From: an uncultured Alphaproteobacteria bacterium
Lineage (GTDB): Bacteria > Pseudomonadota > Alphaproteobacteria > Micropepsales > Micropepsaceae
DNA: 12,795 nucleotides
Direction of reading: 5' to 3'
NCBI GenBank assembly: GCA_937942205.1
Contig: CALDFO010000584.1
Location: 1 to 12,795 of the forward strand
Positions 1-6,984 of this stretch are shown here, one piece after another. The notes under the pieces are model-generated. The model saw only the letters and a program-made list of their open reading frames with translations. It was not told the DNA's origin and did not search any database. Both the position numbers and the translations under genes were made by a program. The first letter of the stretch is position 1; every line of letters begins with the position of its first letter.

Positions 1-1
1 G

Positions 2-502
2 GGGGGCGGTTTTGGGCTGGTGATCCTGGACCTGAACCTGCCGGGTCTGGGCGGGCTGGAACTGCTGCGCGGGATCGTGCGGGCGCATCCGGCGGTGCCG
101 GTGCTGGTCTTTTCGCTCCATGCCGAGCCGATCTATGCGACCCGCGCCCTGGAATCGGGGGCGCGCGGTTTCATCAGCAAGAACGCCGCGCCCGAGGAAC
201 TGCTGGCGGCGGTGGACACCGTGCTGGCGGGCGGCACGGCGATCGAGCGCGATATTGCCGGGGAGATCGCGGCGCAGGAGATCGGCGAGAACGCCTATAT
301 GCGGCCGCTGACCCAGCGCGACCTGGAAATCCTGCGCCTGCTGGCGCAGGGCAACAGCCTGACCCAGATCGGCGAGGCGCTGGGCATCGCCTACAAAACC
401 GTGGCCAACACCCTGTCGCGCATCAAGGAAAAGCTGGGCGTCACCCACACCGCCGACCTGATCCGCATCGCCATCGGCCGGGGACTGACGGATCTGCGAT
501 AA
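2..502 (+). CDS. LuxR/NarL-type response regulator, 5' end cut by the window edge
   Basis: This is the C-terminal part of a two-component DNA-binding response regulator; the reading frame is open to the left edge, so the true start lies upstream. The visible receiver part has the phosphoacceptor Asp (codon 29-31, in VILDLNLPG), a Ser after the fourth strand (VFSLHAEP) and the conserved Lys (codon 179-181, in FISKNAAPEEL). A linker follows, then a LuxR/GerE helix-turn-helix (about 299-475: LTQRDLEILRLLAQG, IGEALGIAYKTVANTL, SRIKEKLGV). It should act in the cytoplasm, binding promoter DNA when phosphorylated. The histidine kinase 100 bases downstream on the same strand is a possible partner. 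That kinase is HisKA-type, whereas NarL-type regulators usually pair with HisKA_3 kinases, so the pairing is inferred only. The family call is firm; the regulon is unknown. Confidence 0.9.
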   Translation, partial: GGGFGLVILDLNLPGLGGLELLRGIVRAHPAVPVLVFSLHAEPIYATRALESGARGFISKNAAPEELLAAVDTVLAGGTAIERDIAGEIAAQEIGENAYMRPLTQRDLEILRLLAQGNSLTQIGEALGIAYKTVANTLSRIKEKLGVTHTADLIRIAIGRGLTDLR

Positions 503-515
503 AATCCGCGGATTT
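502..515. repeat. 14-bp perfect palindrome at the regulator stop codon
   Basis: AAATCCGCGGATTT is its own reverse complement and begins on the last base of the TAA stop of the response regulator. As RNA it could form only a 5-bp stem with a 4-base loop, with no U-run after it, so it is a poor terminator. A dimeric protein site in the regulator-kinase gap is an alternative. Only the symmetry is directly seen. Confidence 0.4.
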
Positions 516-590
516 CTTGACGCGGGGTTAACCATATTGCGGGGGAGGCGTTAATCGCCCGCACAGCAATTGTCCTTAGCCTGCCGGGCA

Positions 591-595
591 AAGGG
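591..595 (+). promoter_or_regulatory. Ribosome binding site that decides the kinase start
   Basis: AAGGG lies 7 bases before GTG at 603. This favours the GTG start over the in-frame TTG at 570, which has no comparable site and would add eleven residues without hydrophobic or basic signal character. Confidence 0.65.
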
Positions 596-602
596 TCGTT
601 GC

Positions 603-2531
603 GTGAAACGGAATACCTCTGTCGGATCGGTGATACTGGTGGCCACGAGCCTTCTGGCCGTGATGCTGATTCTCGTCTTCTGCGCCATCGCCTATACCGC
701 CATCCAGGGCCGCGACATCGCGGTGCAGGACATGCGCGCCATCCAGGAAGCGCGCCGCCTGCTGACCGCGCGCCAGACCGCGCGGCTGGAGGCGGGCCTG
801 GTGTCGGCCGCGCTGGTGACGCCCGCGCCCGCCTCCCGCGCGGTGCTGGAGGACATCTGGCAGATGCACTGGAGAACCACCCGGGCGATGTCGGCGGTGC
901 GCGAGGACATGCGCGCCGATCCGCGCGCCCAGCGCGACCTGGCCGCGTTCACGGCCGAACATGAGACCTCGGAATGGCGCTGGCAGGCCGCGATGAAGGC
1001 GCTGCACGCGCCACGGGCCCAGCGTCCCGCCGCGCTGCTGGATCATTACAGCAACACCACGCGCGGACGGCTGAACGTGCTGGACCGGCGCGCCATGATC
1101 CTTTCGCGCGACGTGGCGCGGTCCGGCAGCTTCAACAGCCGGATGATGAAGATCAACGACCTGGTCTGGCGGTTGCGGGTGGACGCCGGGTACGACCGCG
1201 GCAACATCACCCGCGTCCTGCAGCAGGATCACCCCGTCACGGCGGCCCAGCGCGCTCAGTTCCTGCGTTCGGAAGGCCGCATCGACGGCACCTGGACCGC
1301 GATCCGGGCCGAGCAGGCCGATCAGCCGCCCGTCCTGCGCCGGGCCATCGATGCGGCGGGCGCCAGCTATTTCCACGAATATCGCGCCCTGCGCGGGGAC
1401 CTGTTGCGGCGGCTGGACAGGGGGCAGTCCGCGCTGGACGGCCATGCCTGGCTGGCGCGCTCCAATCCCGGCCTGTCCGACATCATGGCGATTTCCGAGG
1501 CGGTCTTCACCCTGACCGAGGCCCATGCCGGCGAGCAGCTGGAAGCGGCCAATCTGCGGCTGGGGTTGGGGGTTCTGCTGATGCTGGTGGCGGTGGGCCT
1601 GACGGGGTTCGTGATGTTCTATCTGCAGCGCGCCATCGTGGGGCCGTTGCGCGCGCTCACCCGCGGCATCAATGCGGTGATCACCAGCGACCGCGAGGCG
1701 GTCATTCCCTATGAGAACCGCCCGGACGAGATCGGGGAGTTCGCCCGCAGCCTGCGCCTGCTGCGCGAGAGCAATTTCGAGAAGCGCAACCTGGAAGCGG
1801 CCCGGCGCGCCGCCGACATGGCCAACCGGATCAAGTCGGAATTCCTGGCCAATATGAGCCACGAGCTGCGCACGCCGCTGAACGCCATCATCGGCTTTTC
1901 CGACATGATGCGGGCCCAGATGTTCGGCGCGCTGGCGCCGCGCTATGCCGAATATGCGGCGCTGATCAACCAGTCCGGCCAGCATCTGCTGAACCTGGTG
2001 TCGGACATCCTGGACCTGTCCAAGATCGAGGCGGGCAAGTGGGAGATCGAGCCGGCGGCGCTGAACCTGGACCAGACGGTGGAATACTGTATGCGGATGA
2101 TGAGCCAGCGCGCCGAGAACCAGGGCGTGCTGCTGGTCAAGGAACTGCCGGATGCGCCCCTGTTCGCCGACGAGCGCGCCTGCCGCCAGATCCTGCTGAA
2201 CCTTCTGGCCAATGCCGTGAAGTTCTCGCGCAAGGGCGGGCTGGTCACCGTCAACGCCGCCATTGCGGGGTCCGAGCTGCGGATCGCGGTGCGCGACACC
2301 GGCATCGGCATTCCCGCCGCCGACCTGCCGCGCATCGGCAACGCCTTCGAGCAGAGCGCCAACGGCGCTTTCGTGGCCAGCGAGGGCACCGGCCTGGGCC
2401 TGGCGCTGGTCAAGTCGCTGGTGTCGCTGCACAAGGGCAGCTTCCATATCGCCAGCATCGAAGGGGTGGGCACCACCGTGACGGTCGGCTTTCCGCTGCC
2501 CGCCAAAGCCGCCGGTTTCCGCGCCGCCTGA
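603..2531 (+). CDS. Membrane sensor histidine kinase (HAMP, HisKA, HATPase_c)
   Basis: A 642-residue transmembrane sensor kinase that should autophosphorylate on His and pass the phosphate to a response regulator. Order of parts: TM1 about residues 8-31 after a short basic N-terminus; a large, mostly helical periplasmic region about 32-318 with no recognised ligand domain; TM2 about 319-341; HAMP about 342-395 (IVGPLRALTRGI, DEIGEFARSL); HisKA with His420 in FLANMSHELRTPLNAIIGF; then HATPase_c with N-box Asn537 (NLLANAVKF), G1 box Asp565 (DTGIGIP) and G2 box 595-600 (GTGLGL). All catalytic boxes are intact. No receiver or PAS domain is seen. The GTG start is chosen for its Shine-Dalgarno. The response regulator gene ends 100 bases upstream, so the two may be co-transcribed. 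The signal sensed cannot be told from sequence. Confidence 0.93.
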   Translation: MKRNTSVGSVILVATSLLAVMLILVFCAIAYTAIQGRDIAVQDMRAIQEARRLLTARQTARLEAGLVSAALVTPAPASRAVLEDIWQMHWRTTRAMSAVREDMRADPRAQRDLAAFTAEHETSEWRWQAAMKALHAPRAQRPAALLDHYSNTTRGRLNVLDRRAMILSRDVARSGSFNSRMMKINDLVWRLRVDAGYDRGNITRVLQQDHPVTAAQRAQFLRSEGRIDGTWTAIRAEQADQPPVLRRAIDAAGASYFHEYRALRGDLLRRLDRGQSALDGHAWLARSNPGLSDIMAISEAVFTLTEAHAGEQLEAANLRLGLGVLLMLVAVGLTGFVMFYLQRAIVGPLRALTRGINAVITSDREAVIPYENRPDEIGEFARSLRLLRESNFEKRNLEAARRAADMANRIKSEFLANMSHELRTPLNAIIGFSDMMRAQMFGALAPRYAEYAALINQSGQHLLNLVSDILDLSKIEAGKWEIEPAALNLDQTVEYCMRMMSQRAENQGVLLVKELPDAPLFADERACRQILLNLLANAVKFSRKGGLVTVNAAIAGSELRIAVRDTGIGIPAADLPRIGNAFEQSANGAFVASEGTGLGLALVKSLVSLHKGSFHIASIEGVGTTVTVGFPLPAKAAGFRAA

Positions 2532-2551
2532 ACATGACGGCCTTGTCATGT
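2532..2551 (+). terminator. Stem-loop just after the kinase stop, possible terminator
   Basis: ACATGAC and GTCATGT form a perfect 7-bp stem around the 6-base loop GGCCTT, starting on the base after the TGA stop. No U-run follows (the next bases are GTGCCGCTTT), so it is not a classical intrinsic terminator. It may end or stabilise the kinase transcript, or be an operator. The rest of the gap to the flippase gene (2552-2662) holds an A/T-richer patch near 2581-2610, but I could not assign a convincing promoter. Confidence 0.4.
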
Positions 2552-2662
2552 GTGCCGCTTTCGCACAGCGCGCCGGACAATCATTCCTTAGGTCTTGAAC
2601 CCGTAAATTAGGCGGGCCGAAGCGGCTTGCCGATGCTTTCCGCCGGCGGGAGCCATCACGTC

Positions 2663-3940
2663 ATGTCCTTTGCCGCCACGGCACGCGACGGAATCCTGGG
2701 AACGCTGCGCGCGCCGGACCTGCGGCGCGAGGCGCTCAACTATGGCAAGCTGATGTCGGGCACGCTGGGGCGCATGGGCCTGCAGGCGCTGTATTTCTTC
2801 GTGCTGGCCAACGCCTTGAGCCTGGCCGAACTGGGCCTGTTCGCCTCCGCGGCGGCGGTGGGGCTGATGCTGGCGAGTTTTTCCGGCCTGGGCTTCGGCG
2901 GCCTGGCCTTCCGCGCCGCCGCCGGGCGGCCGCGTCTGCTGGGCCGTTATCTGGGCGCGTATTTCGCCGGTCTGTGCCTGACCCTGCCGCTGGGCCTGGC
3001 GCTGGCGCTGCCGGTCTGGCTGGCCTTGTTCCAGGCCGCGATGCCGCTGACGGCTTTCGCCGCGATCCTGCTGGTGGAGATGGGGATCTGGCGCAGCCTG
3101 GAAGTGCTGGCGCAGGCCCAGACCGGGCTGGGCCGTTACGGCGCCAGTTCGCTGATCCTGACGCTGGGCGCATCCATCCGCGCCGCCGGCGCGGTGCTTC
3201 TGGCGATGACCGGCGGCGGGCTGGACGCCTGGGTGGCGATTTATTTCGTCACCAATCTGCTGGCGCTGGCGGTGGTCTGGTATTTCCTGCGCCCGGCCGC
3301 GCGGCTACGCCTGCGGCTGCGTCTGCTGCGGGCGCGGCTGCGCGACGGGCTGATGTTCGCGGTGTCCTATTTCGCCCTCAATGCCCAGGGGCAGGTGGAC
3401 AAGGTGATCGTGCTGTCGCTGGCCGATGCGCGGCTGGCGGGCATCTATGCCATCGCCAGCCGGCTGGTGGATTTCACCGCCTTGCCGCTGCGCTCCTTCT
3501 ACGCGCTCTACACCCGCAAGCTGATCGGCGAGGGCCGCCGCATCCGCAACGCGGTGCGCCGGATCCTGACGATGGAAGCGGTGATCCTGGCCATCTCGAC
3601 CCTGGGCTTTCTGGTGGTGGTCGGCCTGCTGTCGCAATGGCCGCTGCTTCTGGGCCACAATATCGCCACCGCCCTGCCGCTGCTGGCGCTGATGCTGGCG
3701 GTGCCGGCCTTTCGCAATCTGCTGGAGTTCCATGGCGAGCTGTATTTCGTGGGCGGACGGATGACCGCGCGCGCCGTGGTGGCGGTGGGCCTGGCGGTGC
3801 TGGGCAGCGGGGCGCTGGCGCTGCTGCTGTGGAGCACCCAGGACATCATCCGCGTGGGGCTGTGGCTGAACGCCATCTATGCCGGGTTGTACGGGCTGTC
3901 GGCCCTGGCCTTGTTCAAATTCGTCACGGGGCGGACCTGA
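2663..3940 (+). CDS. Wzx-like polysaccharide flippase (MOP superfamily)
   Basis: A polytopic inner-membrane protein of about 425 residues, the usual length for Wzx/oligosaccharide flippases, with roughly a dozen hydrophobic helices and basic loops. The N-terminal segment (YGKLMSGTLGRMGLQALYFF) and the loop SYFALNAQGQVDKVIVLSLA, followed by GIYAIASRLVDF, are the places where this family is most recognisable. It would flip an undecaprenyl-linked glycan to the periplasmic face. The start is uncertain: ATG at 2663 has GGGAG 11 bases upstream, while in-frame ATG 2633 and TTG 2627 have weaker sites. Its TGA stop shares one base with the ATG of the deacetylase, so the two are probably translationally coupled. 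It resembles HfsF of the Caulobacter holdfast in type, but family membership alone does not fix the substrate. No polymerase or glycosyltransferase lies in the window. Confidence 0.82.
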   Translation: MSFAATARDGILGTLRAPDLRREALNYGKLMSGTLGRMGLQALYFFVLANALSLAELGLFASAAAVGLMLASFSGLGFGGLAFRAAAGRPRLLGRYLGAYFAGLCLTLPLGLALALPVWLALFQAAMPLTAFAAILLVEMGIWRSLEVLAQAQTGLGRYGASSLILTLGASIRAAGAVLLAMTGGGLDAWVAIYFVTNLLALAVVWYFLRPAARLRLRLRLLRARLRDGLMFAVSYFALNAQGQVDKVIVLSLADARLAGIYAIASRLVDFTALPLRSFYALYTRKLIGEGRRIRNAVRRILTMEAVILAISTLGFLVVVGLLSQWPLLLGHNIATALPLLALMLAVPAFRNLLEFHGELYFVGGRMTARAVVAVGLAVLGSGALALLLWSTQDIIRVGLWLNAIYAGLYGLSALALFKFVTGRT

Positions 3941-4770
3941 TGCGCCAACCTTCGCTCATCAAGCATGTTCCGCCCGCCGAGGATGCGCTGGCGCCTCCGG
4001 GACTGGCCGCCCGGCTGCATCACCGCATCGCCCGGCATGTGCCGGTGTCGCCCTTCCAGGCGGTGGGCGTTCCCACCGTCAGCTTCAGCTTCGACGACGC
4101 GCCGGTTTCGGCCGCCACCACCGGCGCGGCTCTGATGGAAGAGCATGACGCCCGCGCCACCTTCTATGTCGCGGGCGGCCTGTTGGGCGTGCAGGATCTG
4201 CACTGGCGGGTGATCGGCGGCGAGGATGTGGTGGACCTCCATGCGCGGGGCCATGAGATCGGCTGCCACAGCCACAGCCATGTCCGGGCCGATAGCATGA
4301 CGGGCGACCGGATCGAGGCCGATATCCTGCGCAACCGCGACGTTCTGAAAACACTCGAACCGTCGCTGCCGCTGGAGAATTTCGCCTATCCCTTCGGACA
4401 CGCCAACCTGACCTGGAAGCTGCGCCTGCGCCGTCATTTCCGCTCCAGCCGCGGCATCTGGCCGGACGTCAACCAGGGCCGCACCGACGCGCAGTATCTC
4501 AACGCCGTGCCGCTGATAGACCGCGAACTGGACGAAGGCGGCATCGACCGCGCCTTCGACCGGGCGGCGCGGGGCGGCGGCTGGGTGATCTTCTATTCCC
4601 ATGATGTGGCGGCGCGGCCCAGCGACTATGGATGCAGCCCCGGCCTGCTGCGTCATGCGCTGCGCGCCGCCGGGCGCTTTGGCCTGCGCGTCGAGACGGT
4701 GAGCAACGCCCTGGCGCGGATGAGCGGCCGCATCAGCTGTCTGTGGCTGATGCTGATTCCGCTGGCCTGA
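3940..4770 (+). CDS. Polysaccharide deacetylase (NodB homology, CE4)
   Basis: A 276-residue CE4-type deacetylase that would remove N- or O-acetyl groups from a glycan using a divalent metal. Visible motifs: MT1 SFSFDDAP with Asp52 (catalytic base) and Asp53 (metal); MT2 with His110 and His114 in GCHSHSH (metal); MT3 AYPFG at 149-153, where the Arg often found before YP is Ala; and a C-terminal FYSHDV with His221. There is no obvious signal peptide, so it may act in the cytoplasm on a lipid-linked intermediate or reach the periplasm another way. The ATG overlaps the flippase stop (TGATG), pointing to one operon and a shared glycan. It has the same family type as HfsH of the Caulobacter holdfast. 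The stop lies 2 bases from the stop of the convergent acyltransferase gene, leaving no room for a separate terminator. Confidence 0.9.
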   Translation: MRQPSLIKHVPPAEDALAPPGLAARLHHRIARHVPVSPFQAVGVPTVSFSFDDAPVSAATTGAALMEEHDARATFYVAGGLLGVQDLHWRVIGGEDVVDLHARGHEIGCHSHSHVRADSMTGDRIEADILRNRDVLKTLEPSLPLENFAYPFGHANLTWKLRLRRHFRSSRGIWPDVNQGRTDAQYLNAVPLIDRELDEGGIDRAFDRAARGGGWVIFYSHDVAARPSDYGCSPGLLRHALRAAGRFGLRVETVSNALARMSGRISCLWLMLIPLA

Positions 4771-4772
4771 AT

Positions 4773-5921
4773 TCAGTCTTCCTCGCGGCTGGGCGGCTTG
4801 CCCAGCAGGCGGCGCACCCGGGCATGGGTCTTGGGGTGGCGGCGCAGCCGCGCGCCCGCTTCGGCCCGCAGCACCGGAACCAGGCCCGAAAGGGTGCGGG
4901 CCTCGCAATAGTCCACCAGCGGCGTGCGGGTGGGGCCGAAGCGGCGCTTGTAGGCATAGTTGCCCACGCTGAAATCGAACCGGCGCAGGCCCTGGCCGTG
5001 CAGCATCTCCAGCGTCTTGTGGATCAGCAGGCGGCCCGGCGACACCTTGCGCCAGGCGTCCGCGGCATGGGCCAGGCGGATCATCACAAAAGTCTCGCCA
5101 TCGCGCACGCCCAGCAGGGCGCTGACCAGTTCGTCCTCCGCTTCCAGCACGGTGAGGATGGCATGATCGCCCAGACCCGCCATCAGGCGGCGGTAGAAAT
5201 CGGCGGTCACCGGATCGTCCAGCGTGAAGGGTTGGCCGATCCCGGCCATGCGGGCGCGTTGCAGCGTGTCCATCGTCGTCAGCACATGCCGGGCTTCGCC
5301 GCTGTCGGTGACCGTGCGCAGCCGCGCGCCGGGCGTTTTTTCAAACACCCGCCAGCTTCGCTCCAGTTCCTTGCGGACGGTGCGCTCCAGACCAAAGTGA
5401 AAGGCGGTCCAGTCGCCGGTCATGACCACCAGATTGCCGTTGACGGCACAGGGCCGCACGCCCGGCAGCAGCGCCAGCGGATTGGGGCGGCCCGCCAGCG
5501 TCACCGGCATCTTGGTGAAGCGCACAAGGTCGTGGGGCGGCAGGGCGCGGCGCAGCGCCGCCCAGGCGCCGCGCGCGGCGCGCGCATCGGCGGGCGCGGC
5601 GGGGCCCAGCAGCGGCATGTTGAAATCGGTCATGCCCAGATCGGCGAATTCCAGCGCGATGCGGCGGCCCAGCGGGCGCAGCAGCAGCGGCAGTTGCAGC
5701 GCCGGCACGCCATCGCCGTCCTCCAGCCGGACCACCAGCGGCGCGACCTGTGGCTCCCTGGCGGCGATAGCGGCATAAAGCGGCGTCAGCCAGGGCGCGC
5801 GCTGGAACACGGTGCCGTCGCCGGGCGGCCAGCTTTCGCCGCGCCATTCATGCGACAGGCGGACGCGCCAGGCGGGTGTGGCGGCGCGCGAGGGCGCGGT
5901 ATTGACAACCACCAGGCTCAT
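4773..5921 (-). CDS. CelD/FemAB-like GNAT acyltransferase
   Basis: A 382-residue protein of the GNAT superfamily, of the type named CelD/BcsL (cellulose biosynthesis acetyltransferase), related in fold to FemAB. The diagnostic C-terminal block is at residues 294-330: SPGRLLIHKTLEML, then GLRRFDFSVGNYAYKRRFGP. An earlier segment around 165-200 (DWTAFHFGLERTVRKELERS) also fits. It would move an acyl group from acyl-CoA to an amino sugar or polysaccharide precursor in the cytoplasm. HfsK of the Caulobacter holdfast pathway is of this family. The ATG overlaps the stop of the upstream JmjC-like gene by four bases (ATGA, 5918-5921), so the two are almost surely co-translated. The reading frame stays open far upstream, but only as a shadow of that gene. 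The acyl donor and acceptor are unknown. Confidence 0.85.
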   Translation of the reverse strand: MSLVVVNTAPSRAATPAWRVRLSHEWRGESWPPGDGTVFQRAPWLTPLYAAIAAREPQVAPLVVRLEDGDGVPALQLPLLLRPLGRRIALEFADLGMTDFNMPLLGPAAPADARAARGAWAALRRALPPHDLVRFTKMPVTLAGRPNPLALLPGVRPCAVNGNLVVMTGDWTAFHFGLERTVRKELERSWRVFEKTPGARLRTVTDSGEARHVLTTMDTLQRARMAGIGQPFTLDDPVTADFYRRLMAGLGDHAILTVLEAEDELVSALLGVRDGETFVMIRLAHAADAWRKVSPGRLLIHKTLEMLHGQGLRRFDFSVGNYAYKRRFGPTRTPLVDYCEARTLSGLVPVLRAEAGARLRRHPKTHARVRRLLGKPPSREED

Positions 5922-6829
5922 TCGGCGGCCTGGCGCATCGCGTCGTCGGCCAGGGTGAATTCGATCACCCGGCGGCGGGCGCGCTGCTGTCTGACCCAGC
6001 CGGTGCGGCGCATCAGTTTTTGCAGCACCGCCTTGGCATGGAAGCCGGTGCCTTCGGTGCGGGTGCTGCGCGGCGTCCAGCCGAAGCGATGACGCAGCAG
6101 GCCGTTGGCGAGATGCACCATCTCGCCCCGGCGGCTGATGGGGGTGGTGCAGGAAATGGTGAGCGAGATGTTCACCCCTTCCACATTCTCCACCCGGTGC
6201 GGCGCGTTCAGCGGCCAGCCCAGCATCCGGCCCGGCGTCAGGTCCAGCACCCGGGCATGGCCGTCGTACCAGTCGCGATAGGGGATATCCACCTCGACAT
6301 CGAACAGCGCGATGTCTTCCAGGTGCCGCGCGGTGATGAAGGGCGGAGTGGGAGGATAGATATGCAGGCGCTTGCGCCCTGCGATCTGGTAGAGCAACTG
6401 GTCCGGCAGGTCGGCATGGTAATAGACCTGCGCCGAAGGCGAGGAGATCAGGATGCCGCTCTGCCACTTATAAGCGGCGAAACCGGGAAGCTGCGTCTTC
6501 AGGTCGGCCATGACGCCGTCCAGCAGCGCGCCGTGGCGCGCATCCACCCCCGACACGTTGCGCAGGTTCAGCCACAGCTTGCCGCGCGCGATGGCGTCCA
6601 GCGCCGCTTCGCCGCTGACGCCGCCCAGATCGCCTTCGCGCCAGGCGCGGTCCTCACCCGTGCCGCCCATCGCGATCAGGCCGTAATGTTCGCGCGGATA
6701 GGTTTCGATCAGCCGGCACAGCGCCGCCCGCTGGAACAAGGGATGCTCGTGCAGGCGATGGGCGGCGTTCAGGGGCTGGTGGCCCCAGAGCTGGCGGTCC
6801 CGGTCGGTGAGTTGGGTGATCCCGGTCAT
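5918..6829 (-). CDS. JmjC/cupin-like protein, putative Fe(II)/2-oxoglutarate oxygenase
   Basis: A 303-residue protein with a JmjC/cupin-like double-stranded beta-helix. The probable metal triad is His138-x-Asp140 (VYYHADLPDQLLYQIAGRKR) and His211 (WPLNAPHRVEN), the two-His-one-carboxylate pattern of Fe(II)/2-oxoglutarate enzymes. The flanking segments LYQIAGRKRLHIYPP and LDLTPGRMLGWPLNAPH are typical of bacterial JmjC-like cupins. About 90 C-terminal residues beyond the core are basic, with no domain I recognise. The substrate is unknown: bacterial relatives include protein and small-molecule hydroxylases, and some are of unknown function. Translation is coupled to the CelD-like acyltransferase (4-base overlap), so a role in the same envelope glycan or an attached protein is inferred. 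The start at 6829 has TAGG 7 bases upstream and is the only good candidate. Confidence 0.75.
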   Translation of the reverse strand: MTGITQLTDRDRQLWGHQPLNAAHRLHEHPLFQRAALCRLIETYPREHYGLIAMGGTGEDRAWREGDLGGVSGEAALDAIARGKLWLNLRNVSGVDARHGALLDGVMADLKTQLPGFAAYKWQSGILISSPSAQVYYHADLPDQLLYQIAGRKRLHIYPPTPPFITARHLEDIALFDVEVDIPYRDWYDGHARVLDLTPGRMLGWPLNAPHRVENVEGVNISLTISCTTPISRRGEMVHLANGLLRHRFGWTPRSTRTEGTGFHAKAVLQKLMRRTGWVRQQRARRRVIEFTLADDAMRQAAE

Positions 6830-6984
6830 CGCGCCAGCCTAGAAGGCCAGCCTTAACGCGGGGTTCAGGGAGGAAAGCCGAAAGGCCGGATTTTGATGGA
6901 TAAACCGTCATTTTCGTATCGTTCCGGAGCCGGCCTGGGGCTGGAAGAGTTTGCCTTCCCGCCGCCGGAATGGTGAAAAGGCCC
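6830..6984. other. Divergent intergenic region, JmjC-like gene / isomerase gene
   Basis: This gap must hold promoters for the leftward polysaccharide-modification pair and the rightward isomerase gene. An A/T-rich patch at about 6890-6920 stands out from the surrounding G/C. TTGATG at 6893-6898 could be a -35 element for the isomerase, but no good -10 sits at 16-18 bases. A heptamer CCAGCCT occurs twice close to the leftward start (6834-6840 and 6847-6853). No terminator and no small ORF with credible coding character were seen. Confidence 0.4.

Noticed and set aside
517..545. Sigma-70 promoter starting with TTGACG at 517-522
   Set aside because: The only -10-like hexamer (CATATT, 533-538) is 10 bases away, too short for a normal spacer, and nothing fits at 16-18 bases.
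528..554. Two TTAA boxes (528-531 and 551-554) as a CtrA site
   Set aside because: CtrA boxes are TTAA with a 7-base gap to the second half; here the gap is 19 bases, so the match to the consensus is poor.
570..602. TTG start for the histidine kinase at 570
   Set aside because: No Shine-Dalgarno before it, while GTG 603 has AAGGG at ideal spacing and a normal membrane-anchor N-terminus.
576..2549. Long open frame on the minus strand opposite the histidine kinase (over 600 codons)
   Set aside because: Its translation is rich in His, Gln, Gly and Arg with no domain, and it mirrors a kinase with every catalytic box intact. Long antisense frames are expected at this GC content.
4632..6092. Long + strand open frame opposite the acyltransferase gene
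   Set aside because: Low-complexity translation rich in Ala, Arg, Gln and His with no motif; the minus strand carries the clear CelD-like and JmjC-like genes.
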